A DNA stretch of 64,000 bases from JABDFW01 sp035550215 (GTDB taxonomy: Bacteria; Bacteroidota; Bacteroidia; Chitinophagales; Chitinophagaceae). The notes under the pieces were generated by a model. It was not told the DNA's origin and ran no database searches. It saw only the letters and a program-made list of their open reading frames with translations. Positions 1 through 9,101 of this stretch are shown here, piece by piece. Position 1 is the first letter of the stretch. Every line of letters starts with the position of its first letter. The stretch lies in assembly GCA_035550215.1 (NCBI GenBank), contig DASZPM010000011.1:62001-126000 (forward strand). The letters are read 5' to 3'. The translations under genes and the position numbers were made by a program.

Positions 1-2
1 TA

Positions 3-2720
3 AAATTGCAGGTAATTTCCGGTAATATAATAAGGGTAACTTCCGGGCCGGATAAAACCAATACAGAGCATAACAGCCTTATTGTTACAGGAGCCGTTGT
101 AAGCGATACCGTTAAATGGTCGGTGGAACAGGCTGTGGGAAAAATAATGCTGAAAACATCTTTCCTTATCGCCTCCGCCGATATTGAAAACGGCGCGGTA
201 AGTTTTACAGACTTGCAGGGCAACCCGATAGTAAAGGAACGTGCTTTTAACGGGCGGCAATTTATACCGGCTATATATGAGGGCGAACAATTATACAGGA
301 TAAAACAAACTTTTGAAACCTCCCCCGGAGATGCATATTACGGTCTTGGCCAGCACCAGGATAATGTATTTAATTACCACGGCCACCAGGTAAACCTTTT
401 TCAAAATAATACAGAAGTAGCAATTCCATTGCTTGTGTCTGATAAAGGCTATGGCATACTATGGGATAATTATTCCATTACATCCGTTGGCGATACCCGG
501 CCTTACCTGCCGCTTTCATCCCTCAAACTTTATTCAGCTACCGGCCAGCGGGGTTGGCTTACGGCTAATTATAATAACAACAGGAACAAACCCGGTAATA
601 TTTCCTTCACGAAAGCCGAATCGTCCATTGATTACAGGTATCTCGGGGATTCAAAGCTGCACCTGCCTGCTAATTTTAAGGTTGGCACAGGAATGATAAC
701 CTGGGAAGGTTCTATTTCTTCAGGCATCTCAGGTCAGCATGTCTTCAGGTTCCTTTACGGTGGTTATCTTAAAGTATGGCTTAACGGCCACCTGTGTGTT
801 GACCGCTGGCGGGAAGCCTGGAACCCGGGTACAATGGATGTAGATATTACTTTGGAAAAAGATAAAAGATACCCGGTAAAAATTGAATGGATCCCGGATG
901 GCGGAGAATCATATCTCGCGGCTGATTGGGCGCCTCCTGTGCCGGAAAACGATGTTAACAGTTACAGCTTTTCCTCCGAGGCCGGTAAAATGGAAGATTA
1001 TTACTTTATTAACGGCAAAAACATTGATGAAGTAATAAGCGGTTACCGTGATATTACCGGTAAGGCGACTATGCTGCCAAAATGGGCATTTGGCTTTTGG
1101 CAAAGCAGGGAAAGATATAAAACAGAAAGCGAAATACTGGAGACGGTTGATGAATTCAGGAAACGCCAAATACCGATTGACAATATTGTGGAAGACTGGA
1201 GTTATTGGAAACAGGACGACTGGGGCAGCCAGGAGTTTGACGCATCGCGTTTTCCAAGCCCGGACAGCATGATTGATGTGCTGCACAAAAAATATCATAC
1301 GCATTTTATGATTTCGGTGTGGCCGAAATTTTATGAAGGTATTCCCGCATACAAAAAATTTAATGACAGCGGATGGCTTTATACCCGCAACATAGCCGAT
1401 AGCCAGCGCGACTGGATTGCGCAGGGCTATGTCTCCACATTTTATGATGCTTTTAATGAAGACGCACGAAAAGGCTTTTGGAATTTGCTTAATGATAAAC
1501 TTTATAAAAAAGGCGTAGATGCCTGGTGGATGGATGCAAGCGAGCCTGATATTTTAAGCAATGTTAGTCCTGCCAAAAGAAAAGAATTAATGACACCACT
1601 TGCCCTGGGTACTTCCGCTGAATATTTAAACGCTTACCCGCTGGAAAATGCACGAGGTATTTACGAAGGGCAAAGGAGTACTGACAGTAATAAACGCGTA
1701 TTTATTTTAACCCGTTCAGCATTCGCAGGCCAGCAACGCTACGCTGCAGCTACCTGGAGCGGCGATATAGGTACAACGTGGGGCGATATGCGCAGCCAGG
1801 TTACAGCAGGCATAAATTTCTGTATGTCAGGTATCCCTTACTGGACAATGGATATTGGCGGCTTTGCCGCGCAACGCCGGTTTGAAAAACCTAGCGCAGC
1901 AGACCTGGAAGAATGGCGCGAGCAGATGACACGCTGGTACCAGTTTGGCGCCTTTTGCCCCATTTTCCGCGTGCACGGCCAGTTCCCCTTCCGTGAAATA
2001 TACAATACCGCGCCGGATGATCATCCTGCTTATAAAAGCATGCTGTACTACGATAACCTGCGTTACAGGCTTCTCCCCTACATCTATTCACTCGCAGGCC
2101 ACGCGTACCAGGATAATTATACCATCATGCGCGGGCTGGTAATGGATTTCAGCGCGGATACCGCAGTAAATAATATCGGCGACCAGTACATGTTCGGCCC
2201 GGCGCTGCTTATCAACCCGGTGTATACATTTCACGCAGTCTCCCGCAATATGTATTTACCGGCTGGCCAGGGTTGGTACGATTTATACAGCGGCGCTTAT
2301 GCTGCCGGCGGCCAACATATAAATGCAGAAGCGCCGTATGAAAAGATGCCGGTGTTTGTGAAGGAAGGCTCCATTATTCCCTTTGGGCCGGCACTGCAAT
2401 ACAGCAGTGAAAAACCTGCTGACCCGGTTACCTTATTCGTGTATACCGGCAAGGATGCATCATTTAGCTTATACGAAGATGAAGGCACAAACTACAATTA
2501 CGAAAAAGGGGCGTTTACCAATATCCCCATCAGCTATAACGAATCTTCAAAAACGTTAACCATAGGCGAAAGACAGGGAAGCTACAGCGGCATGCTTGCA
2601 AAACGAACATTCAATGTGGTATGGATAACGAAGGATAAACCGGTAGCGCTGTCGTTTGACACTAAACCGGCTGCAACGGTTCATTATAAAGGCAACAAAA
2701 TAATTATTCAATACAAATAA
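3..2720 (+). CDS. GH31 alpha-xylosidase-type glycosidase with inserted PA14 domain (5' partial)
   Basis: Family 31 retaining glycosidase; enzymes with this architecture usually remove alpha-1,6-xylose from xyloglucan oligosaccharides. The frame is open to the window edge, and the first visible residues (QVISGNIIRVTSGP) match the interior beta-strand that normally follows a signal peptide and about 30-50 residues, so the true start lies upstream. In the visible 904 codons: an N-terminal beta-sandwich, a PA14-like insert at about 215-320, and the (beta/alpha)8 barrel from about 355. The nucleophile motif WWMDASEPD places Asp at about residue 510, and WSGDI gives the acid/base Asp at about 587. 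The C-terminal beta domains are complete. SusC follows 32 bp after the stop, so the gene belongs to the polysaccharide utilisation locus. GH31 membership is certain; xylosidase specificity is inferred from the PA14 insert and context. Confidence 0.93.
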   Translation, partial: KLQVISGNIIRVTSGPDKTNTEHNSLIVTGAVVSDTVKWSVEQAVGKIMLKTSFLIASADIENGAVSFTDLQGNPIVKERAFNGRQFIPAIYEGEQLYRIKQTFETSPGDAYYGLGQHQDNVFNYHGHQVNLFQNNTEVAIPLLVSDKGYGILWDNYSITSVGDTRPYLPLSSLKLYSATGQRGWLTANYNNNRNKPGNISFTKAESSIDYRYLGDSKLHLPANFKVGTGMITWEGSISSGISGQHVFRFLYGGYLKVWLNGHLCVDRWREAWNPGTMDVDITLEKDKRYPVKIEWIPDGGESYLAADWAPPVPENDVNSYSFSSEAGKMEDYYFINGKNIDEVISGYRDITGKATMLPKWAFGFWQSRERYKTESEILETVDEFRKRQIPIDNIVEDWSYWKQDDWGSQEFDASRFPSPDSMIDVLHKKYHTHFMISVWPKFYEGIPAYKKFNDSGWLYTRNIADSQRDWIAQGYVSTFYDAFNEDARKGFWNLLNDKLYKKGVDAWWMDASEPDILSNVSPAKRKELMTPLALGTSAEYLNAYPLENARGIYEGQRSTDSNKRVFILTRSAFAGQQRYAAATWSGDIGTTWGDMRSQVTAGINFCMSGIPYWTMDIGGFAAQRRFEKPSAADLEEWREQMTRWYQFGAFCPIFRVHGQFPFREIYNTAPDDHPAYKSMLYYDNLRYRLLPYIYSLAGHAYQDNYTIMRGLVMDFSADTAVNNIGDQYMFGPALLINPVYTFHAVSRNMYLPAGQGWYDLYSGAYAAGGQHINAEAPYEKMPVFVKEGSIIPFGPALQYSSEKPADPVTLFVYTGKDASFSLYEDEGTNYNYEKGAFTNIPISYNESSKTLTIGERQGSYSGMLAKRTFNVVWITKDKPVALSFDTKPAATVHYKGNKIIIQYK

Positions 2721-2752
2721 AACTTTTTTATAAACAACACAATTGTCTGCGT

Positions 2753-5700
2753 ATGAAACAAACCAAAATCAGGGACAGGATTGCAGTGCTGCTATTAGCA
2801 ACCGCATCCTGCATACTGCTTAATGTGCAAGCATTTGCACAAACAGGCGCCCGAAAAATCACGGGCATCATAACATCAAAAGTATCAGGTAAGGCCATTG
2901 GCGGCGCTGCCGTAACAGTGCAAGGCACTAAGAACGGAACACTTACTGACGACAACGGCGCATTCAGCATTTACGCGTCAACCGGTGAAACACTGCAGGT
3001 GTCATTTGTGGGTTATACCCCCCGGGAAGTAAAAGTTGGAGAAGGCACCCAGGTAAATGTAGTGCTGGATGAAGACTACAGCCACCTGCAGGATGTAGTA
3101 GTTATCGGCTATGGTAAGATGAAGAAAACTGACCTTAGCAGTTCGCAGGTTACCGTAACATCAGAAGAACTTAACAGGACGGTAAATACTACGTTTGACC
3201 AGGCGCTGCAGGGGCGTGCTGCAAATGTTTACGTGGCTACCAGTAACGCGCAGCCAGGCGGTGCGCCCAGCGTAATGATACGCGGGGTAAACTCCTTAAG
3301 CCAAACCAACCAGCCATTGTATATAATAGATGGTGTACAAATACAGCCGGCTGACCCCGGTGGCGGAGCTGCAGGTACTTATAATACGCCCGGCAGCTAT
3401 TCAAATGCGCTGGCAGGCATTAACCCCGATGATATTGAAACTATAAACGTGTTGCAGGGGCCGGCAGCAACCGGTATTTATGGTTCGGCAGGGGGTAATG
3501 GCGTAATATTAATTACCACCAAACACGGCAAGGCCGGCGAAACCAAGGTAAGCCTTAACAGCTTACTTACGCTGCAGGATATACCAAAGTTTGCACCTGT
3601 ACTTAACCTGCCGCAATATGCTATTTTCAGGAATGAGTTATCAAAGGCCGGGGGCGCTTCAACTGAAGCAGATTACGGCGACCCTTCCGTATTGGGCAAT
3701 GGTACCAATTGGCAGGATGCGCTGTTCCGGAGAACTTTGTTGCAAAAGCATTCGCTTTCGTTGAGCGGCGGCTCTGATAAAACGACCTTCTACTTTTCCG
3801 GTGAGTATTTCAACCAGGATGGTATTGCGCAGGGATCGGGTTTCACCCGCGGGTCAGTAAGACTTAACCTGGATAATAATACGCGTAAATGGTTGCGGAT
3901 TGGCACAAACCTGAGTGTAAACCTTACGAAAGAAAGGATTGTTACCTCCAACAATTCGCTTATTTATTCAGCCATTGATATAAGCCCGGCAATACCGGTA
4001 AAAAACCCCGATGGAACATGGGGTGGCCCTGCGGCAGGCACGCCTTACGCAAATAATTATATTAACCCTATTGCCTTTGCGCAAATTAATACCAATTACA
4101 ACAAAGGTTTTGGCGCTTTGGGCGGCGTATATGCAGACATTACCTTTATGAAAGGCCTTACACTGCATAATGAGTTTAACGGCACATATAATTATACATC
4201 CAATTATATCTTTAATCCATCTTATACTTTCGGCGCTACTGTTAATGCCAACACTTATGCTTCCCAATCAACAGGCAATAATTACTGGTGGGGCACAAAC
4301 TCAAGGTTGCAATATGATGTAACCATAGGTAAACACAACATCTCCGCCATGGTCGCGCATGAATCCCAGGCCTGGGGATGGGAAGGATTACTTGGTTCAA
4401 AAACGGGATTTGTAAATAATACGGTGCATACATTAAACGCCGGCGCATCAGATAATACACAGTCTAACAGCAGTTCACAGGGCAGCGGCGCAAAAGAATC
4501 ATATTTCGCCAGGGTAAATTATATATACGATAATAAATACATTCTGCAGGGCGTGTTCCGTTACGACGGCGCATCAGTATTTGGCGAAGCAAACAGGTGG
4601 GGCAGCTTCCCGTCTGTATCAGCCGCATGGAAAATTTCTGAAGAAAAATTCATGAAAGGCATCCGCAATCTTAACGAGTTAAAGTTACGTGTTGAATACG
4701 GCCTTTCAGGTAACTCCAGCGCCAGTTCAAGCGCGCAATATGCGGTACTCAGCACCTGGCCTTCAGTATTCGGGGCAAGCTATCTTCCCTCCAATTTCCC
4801 CAACCCCGATATACAGTGGGAAGTTGATAAAACAACCAATGTAGGTTTTGACCTGCACATGTTCAACAACCGGCTGGAAGTAATAGCAGACGCTTACGTA
4901 AAAAACCTTACAAAGTTGCTGGCATCAAGCACCTACCCCGGCTATTTGGGCGGCGGTACCGGCAACGGTGGTCTTGCGTGGCCTGTAACAAATATCGGCG
5001 CGATGCAAAACAAAGGCTTTGGCATAACAGTTAATACCGTAAACATTTCAAAGAAAAATTTCACCTGGAAAACCGGCGTAAATTTCTCGCTCGACAGGAA
5101 CAAGGTAACAGCACTTGCAGCACCACTTAACATTACCTATGTAACCAATACCAACAATAACCAAACACAGTTTCTTACGGAAGTTGGCCAGCCTGTAGGC
5201 ATGATTACAGGGTATATTGCAGAAGGCCTGTTTCAGAATTATAAGGACATAACAAGCCATGCAAATCAAACCAGTAACAGTTCCATAGTTGTTGACCCCA
5301 ACACAGGTACATGGGTGGGTGATATTAAGTTTAAAGACATAAACGGCGATGGCGTTATTAATGAAAAAGACCGCGTTATTCTCGGCAACCCATGGCCAAA
5401 ATTCACTTTTGGCTTCAATAACTCCTTCAGCTACAAAAGATTTGACCTGAACATATTTGTTATAGGTTCAGTAGGCGGCAAAATTGTAAACGTACTGAAG
5501 TATGAAAATGATATGCCGGGTGCAAAAGGGGCGTTTGAAAATTATTATGCCTCTGTAATAAATTTTGCAAGACCCACCAGTTATAATGCAGCAGATGCAG
5601 CAACGGTTACTTTAGAAAATCCCAATACCAATGTGCCGCGTGTTTACACAAGCACCGCCAATGGCAATAACCGTTTATCACAATGGGATTTGGAAAGCGG

Positions 5701-5956
5701 CACTTATGCAAAGATTAAGAATGTATCGCTCAGCTATAATGTACCTACAAAATCCTTTGCCAATGTTGTAAAAGGTTTGAGGGTTTCAGTAAATGTTCAA
5801 AACCTGCTGACCATTACTAAATACACTGGCATGGATCCTGAAGTTGGGCCATTCAATTACTGGAATAATGGCAACCCGACCATTATAAACGGTATTGATA
5901 ACGGGCGCTATCCTTCAACAAGAATGTATTCATTTAACATACTGGCTGATTTCTAA
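2753..5956 (+). CDS. SusC/RagA-type TonB-dependent outer-membrane transporter
   Basis: Energy-dependent import of oligosaccharides across the outer membrane, working with the SusD lipoprotein encoded next. The 1067-residue product has a signal peptide (cleavage probably after FAQ near residue 30), a carboxypeptidase-regulatory-like beta domain at about 35-110 (ITGIITSKVSGKAIGGAAV), the plug starting near DVVVIGYGKMKK, the SusC signature region around MIRGVNSL and PLYIIDGV, and a long beta-barrel ending in an aromatic residue (NILADF). Length and domain order are normal for SusC. It lies 32 bp after the GH31 gene and 17 bp before susD, consistent with one transcript. Which glycan it carries cannot be read from the sequence; the flanking GH31 and GH51-like enzymes suggest a hemicellulose. 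Confidence 0.96.
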   Translation: MKQTKIRDRIAVLLLATASCILLNVQAFAQTGARKITGIITSKVSGKAIGGAAVTVQGTKNGTLTDDNGAFSIYASTGETLQVSFVGYTPREVKVGEGTQVNVVLDEDYSHLQDVVVIGYGKMKKTDLSSSQVTVTSEELNRTVNTTFDQALQGRAANVYVATSNAQPGGAPSVMIRGVNSLSQTNQPLYIIDGVQIQPADPGGGAAGTYNTPGSYSNALAGINPDDIETINVLQGPAATGIYGSAGGNGVILITTKHGKAGETKVSLNSLLTLQDIPKFAPVLNLPQYAIFRNELSKAGGASTEADYGDPSVLGNGTNWQDALFRRTLLQKHSLSLSGGSDKTTFYFSGEYFNQDGIAQGSGFTRGSVRLNLDNNTRKWLRIGTNLSVNLTKERIVTSNNSLIYSAIDISPAIPVKNPDGTWGGPAAGTPYANNYINPIAFAQINTNYNKGFGALGGVYADITFMKGLTLHNEFNGTYNYTSNYIFNPSYTFGATVNANTYASQSTGNNYWWGTNSRLQYDVTIGKHNISAMVAHESQAWGWEGLLGSKTGFVNNTVHTLNAGASDNTQSNSSSQGSGAKESYFARVNYIYDNKYILQGVFRYDGASVFGEANRWGSFPSVSAAWKISEEKFMKGIRNLNELKLRVEYGLSGNSSASSSAQYAVLSTWPSVFGASYLPSNFPNPDIQWEVDKTTNVGFDLHMFNNRLEVIADAYVKNLTKLLASSTYPGYLGGGTGNGGLAWPVTNIGAMQNKGFGITVNTVNISKKNFTWKTGVNFSLDRNKVTALAAPLNITYVTNTNNNQTQFLTEVGQPVGMITGYIAEGLFQNYKDITSHANQTSNSSIVVDPNTGTWVGDIKFKDINGDGVINEKDRVILGNPWPKFTFGFNNSFSYKRFDLNIFVIGSVGGKIVNVLKYENDMPGAKGAFENYYASVINFARPTSYNAADAATVTLENPNTNVPRVYTSTANGNNRLSQWDLESGTYAKIKNVSLSYNVPTKSFANVVKGLRVSVNVQNLLTITKYTGMDPEVGPFNYWNNGNPTIINGIDNGRYPSTRMYSFNILADF

Positions 5957-5973
5957 ATAATAAAAAACTTTGT

Positions 5974-7626
5974 ATGAAAAAGCTTTTAATATACCTGGGT
6001 TTTATCATTTGCGGCGTTGCGTTAACGCAGGGCTGTAAAAAGGATTTTTTAAACAGGCCACCCGAGGACGCCACTACCTCAGGTAATTTTTATACCAACG
6101 ATGCTGAAGTAATGGCAGGAACGGCCCCGCTGTATAACGTTGTTTGGTTTGACTATAATGATAAGGCATTCCTGAGCTTTGGCGAAGCCCACGGCGGCAA
6201 TCTTAACTGCGACGACGCTGACAGGCTGGGTTATATACGCTTTGCAGTACCCGCTACAGACGACATTCTGCCAAGTGGTTACGGCTCATTCTGGAAGATA
6301 GTTGCCCAAAGCAACATCATTATGTCAAACATTGAGAATGCAAAATCTACTGCAACTCCGGCCGTTAAAAATATGGGTATTGCAGAATGCCGCTTTATGC
6401 GTGGCATGGCGTATTATTTCTTAGTGAGTAACTGGGGGGCCGTACCCATTATATACGACAACCTCACACAGCTTACTGACAGCAGTATACGCCGCAACGA
6501 TATTCCAAGCGTATGGGAGTTAATAGTAAAAGATTTTACGTATGCTTCAAAAAACCTGCCCGCTACACCTTACCAAACAGGCCGCTTAACCAAGTGGGCT
6601 GCTGAAGGCATGCTGGCAAAAGCCTACCTGTACCGTTCAGGAGTGGGTAAAACAGAAGGTTCAAGGTCACAAAGCGACCTGGATAGTGCAAAATACTATG
6701 CTGCCGATGTATGCGAGAACAGCGGCCTTTCGTTATTGCCCAACTACTACGATTTATTTACACATGCCTATAACAGCACGGCTTTCCAAAACAGTAACCC
6801 TGAAGATTTATTTTCATTACTGTGGATGCCCAGCAGGTCAACATGGGGCGTAAATAATACATTCCAGGCGTATGTTGCATTTACGTCAAACATTACCCAA
6901 ACAGGTGATGGATGGGGCGCTGCGTTCGGCGCGTCTGCCAACCTGCTGAAGTATTATATGGCCCACCCCGAGGATTCATTGCGCAGGCGTGCAACCTTTA
7001 TGCTGCCGGGAGACCATTATGATGACCTGAATGCAAAAGGCGGCGGTACTGATGTGCCAAATTCAAGCTTCGGCACAGGTAACGACCATGCATACGTAAA
7101 AAAATACGTAATCGGTTCACCTGACGATAATGGCGGCGGCACACAGATGACAGCCTATGAAAACACTTATATGCTGCGCCTTGCTGAAGTGTACCTTATA
7201 TATGCCGAAGCCATATTAGGCAACAATGCATCAACTGCTGACGGTACCGCGCTTAAGTATTTTAACGCGGTGCGCACACGTGCAGGTGTGCCAGCAAAAT
7301 CGTCTATAACATTTAACGATATATTCCAGGAAAAGAAAGTGGAATTTGCCTTTGAAGGATTAGCCTGGTATGATTGGGTACGCTGGTATTATTTCGCGCC
7401 GGAAAAAGCCAAGGCATATTTCAGCACACAGGACCGGGGACATTATTCAGTTACGTATAATACAGGTACAAGCAATCCCCGTACATATTCAACAACGTAC
7501 GATGGCACAACTTATCCTATTACAGACGCCACAATTTACCTGCCCTGGCCAGAAGCTGAACTAACTGCCGCCCCGCATCTTAATGATGCGCCTGTACCAT
7601 TTGATTTTTCCAAAATACCTGATTAA
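5974..7626 (+). CDS. SusD/RagB-type surface glycan-binding lipoprotein
   Basis: Lid subunit of the SusCD complex, which captures glycan at the cell surface. The 550-residue protein begins with a lipoprotein signal and Cys21 in the lipobox LTQGC, followed by KKDFLNRPPED, a typical SusD N-terminus. The N-terminal SusD-like region (AECRFMRGMAYYFLV) carries the TPR-like helices, and the C-terminal RagB/SusD region contains YMLRLAEVYLIYAEA and the FEGLAWYDWVRW segment. Length is normal. The gene lies 17 bp downstream of SusC and 18 bp upstream of the TIG-domain protein. Binding-site aromatic residues cannot be assigned without a structure. Confidence 0.96.
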   Translation: MKKLLIYLGFIICGVALTQGCKKDFLNRPPEDATTSGNFYTNDAEVMAGTAPLYNVVWFDYNDKAFLSFGEAHGGNLNCDDADRLGYIRFAVPATDDILPSGYGSFWKIVAQSNIIMSNIENAKSTATPAVKNMGIAECRFMRGMAYYFLVSNWGAVPIIYDNLTQLTDSSIRRNDIPSVWELIVKDFTYASKNLPATPYQTGRLTKWAAEGMLAKAYLYRSGVGKTEGSRSQSDLDSAKYYAADVCENSGLSLLPNYYDLFTHAYNSTAFQNSNPEDLFSLLWMPSRSTWGVNNTFQAYVAFTSNITQTGDGWGAAFGASANLLKYYMAHPEDSLRRRATFMLPGDHYDDLNAKGGGTDVPNSSFGTGNDHAYVKKYVIGSPDDNGGGTQMTAYENTYMLRLAEVYLIYAEAILGNNASTADGTALKYFNAVRTRAGVPAKSSITFNDIFQEKKVEFAFEGLAWYDWVRWYYFAPEKAKAYFSTQDRGHYSVTYNTGTSNPRTYSTTYDGTTYPITDATIYLPWPEAELTAAPHLNDAPVPFDFSKIPD

Positions 7627-7644
7627 TCATTTAAAAAAGAACGT

Positions 7645-8925
7645 ATGAAAAAAATAATTTCTTTCAATAAATTAATACTGCTGTTTACAGTGGCGCTTGT
7701 TGGTGTAACGCAGCAGGCATGTAAAAAGGATTCGTCATCAGGTTCAGGCACACCCGTCATCAAAGATGTGAGGGTGGTTGACTCAACAAAAAGAGACAGC
7801 TTTTTTACGGAAGCCTTGCCCGGAACATTAATTGTTATACAGGGTTCCGGCTTCACAGGGTTACAGCATGTTTATTTTAATGATTTTGACGCATCCTTCA
7901 ATTCAGCGCTTAATTCGGATAACAACATCATTATATCCATTCCGGCAGACGCCCCCACTGCCCCCCCATTGGACAGCGTAAGCAATAAAATAAAGGTGGT
8001 GACTGACCACGGCGAAGCGACATTTGACTTCAGGCTTATATTGCCGCCTCCTGCTGTATCGGCTGCGTCTAACGAGAATGCGCCCGCAGGCACCACCATT
8101 ACGCTTTGGGGTACTAATTTTTATGGCATCACAAAAGTTACCTTTCCAGGCGGCGCCGAAGGAACTAATCTAACCGTAAAAAGCCCAACAGAAATTTCGG
8201 TTACTGTACCTGCCGACATAACTGCGGGTGATAGCCTTCATGTAATTGGGGACTTCGGCTCTTGCGCTTCACCGTTTATATTTGATAACTGGCTCTCGCC
8301 CTCGACAGGCTTTCTTGCCAACTTTGACGGCACTAACAGCCAATGGAGCCCTCCCGCAGATAATCCATACTTCGGATGGTCACAGCAACAATGGGTAGGC
8401 AATTTTGTTACTGATCCTTCTGCTTTCCCGGGTGGAACGGGAAACTGCGTGGAATTAAATCCGGCAGGAAATAAAGTTGCCAGTGATAATTCATGGTGGC
8501 AGGATAACAACTCCATTATTACCAATACGGCAACATGGGTTTCTGACGCAAGCGCCCCGGTAAGTAATTATGCGTTAAAATTTGAAGCGTATGTTAAAAA
8601 GGACTGGACAGCCGGTTCAATATGGATAGGCACTACCTGGCCAAACTGGCCTTACCTTGCCGAATATGCACCATGGAAAACAGCTTCCAGCGGAAAATAT
8701 AAAACAACAGGATGGGTAACTGTAACAATTCCCTTGAGTAGTTTCCTTTCCGCTACCAATAACGTGTACACCTCATCAGGCAGCGGGCCCTCTAATTTCA
8801 GCGCGCTTACCAGCGGTGGTGGCGGCATGCTTATGGTGATGTATGCCAATGATGGCACAACCACAATACCGGGTGGCAGTTTTGATATTGGACTGGATAA
8901 TTTCAGGATTGTAAAAATTAAATAA
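7645..8925 (+). CDS. TIG/IPT-domain surface glycan-binding lipoprotein (SGBP-B-like)
   Basis: Accessory cell-surface lipoprotein, probably the extra glycan-binding protein often encoded directly after SusD. The lipobox QQAC gives Cys26, followed by a Ser/Gly-rich linker. Two immunoglobulin-like IPT/TIG repeats cover about 40-120 (GTLIVIQGSGFTGLQHVYFND) and 120-205 (GTTITLWGTNFYGITKVTF). The C-terminal 220 residues are a Trp-rich beta domain (WQDNN, WIGTTWPNWPYL, LDNFRIVK) resembling a jelly-roll carbohydrate-binding module. No catalytic motif is visible. The gene is the fourth in line after GH31, SusC and SusD with only 18 bp before it, and is followed by a likely terminator. Function is inferred from architecture and position. 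Confidence 0.85.
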   Translation: MKKIISFNKLILLFTVALVGVTQQACKKDSSSGSGTPVIKDVRVVDSTKRDSFFTEALPGTLIVIQGSGFTGLQHVYFNDFDASFNSALNSDNNIIISIPADAPTAPPLDSVSNKIKVVTDHGEATFDFRLILPPPAVSAASNENAPAGTTITLWGTNFYGITKVTFPGGAEGTNLTVKSPTEISVTVPADITAGDSLHVIGDFGSCASPFIFDNWLSPSTGFLANFDGTNSQWSPPADNPYFGWSQQQWVGNFVTDPSAFPGGTGNCVELNPAGNKVASDNSWWQDNNSIITNTATWVSDASAPVSNYALKFEAYVKKDWTAGSIWIGTTWPNWPYLAEYAPWKTASSGKYKTTGWVTVTIPLSSFLSATNNVYTSSGSGPSNFSALTSGGGGMLMVMYANDGTTTIPGGSFDIGLDNFRIVKIK

Positions 8926-8992
8926 AGATACTAAGCGGGGATTTCTATCCATCGTTTTGGTTGTTTCTTACAAAGCAATAGTAACAAGCACA

Positions 8993-9048
8993 GGCCCGCA
9001 GTATGCGTGCTGCTGCAAAAGGCAGCATCTATTGTGGGCCATTTTTAT
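8993..9048 (+). terminator. Hairpin terminator after the SusC/SusD/SGBP run
   Basis: A long hairpin: GGCCCGCA at 8993-9000 pairs with TGTGGGCC at 9033-9040 (one G-T pair), and an inner stem forms between GTGCTGC and GGCAGCAT. It is followed by ATTTTTAT. It sits 68 bp after the SGBP stop and about 50 bp before the GH51-like start, where an operon break would fit. The T-tract is short, so a processing hairpin within one transcript is possible. Confidence 0.55.
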
Positions 9049-9101
9049 GATGAGCACGGCTTTAGTGTTAAGTGATAGCTACTGCAGTAAAAATTTTAAG
9101 T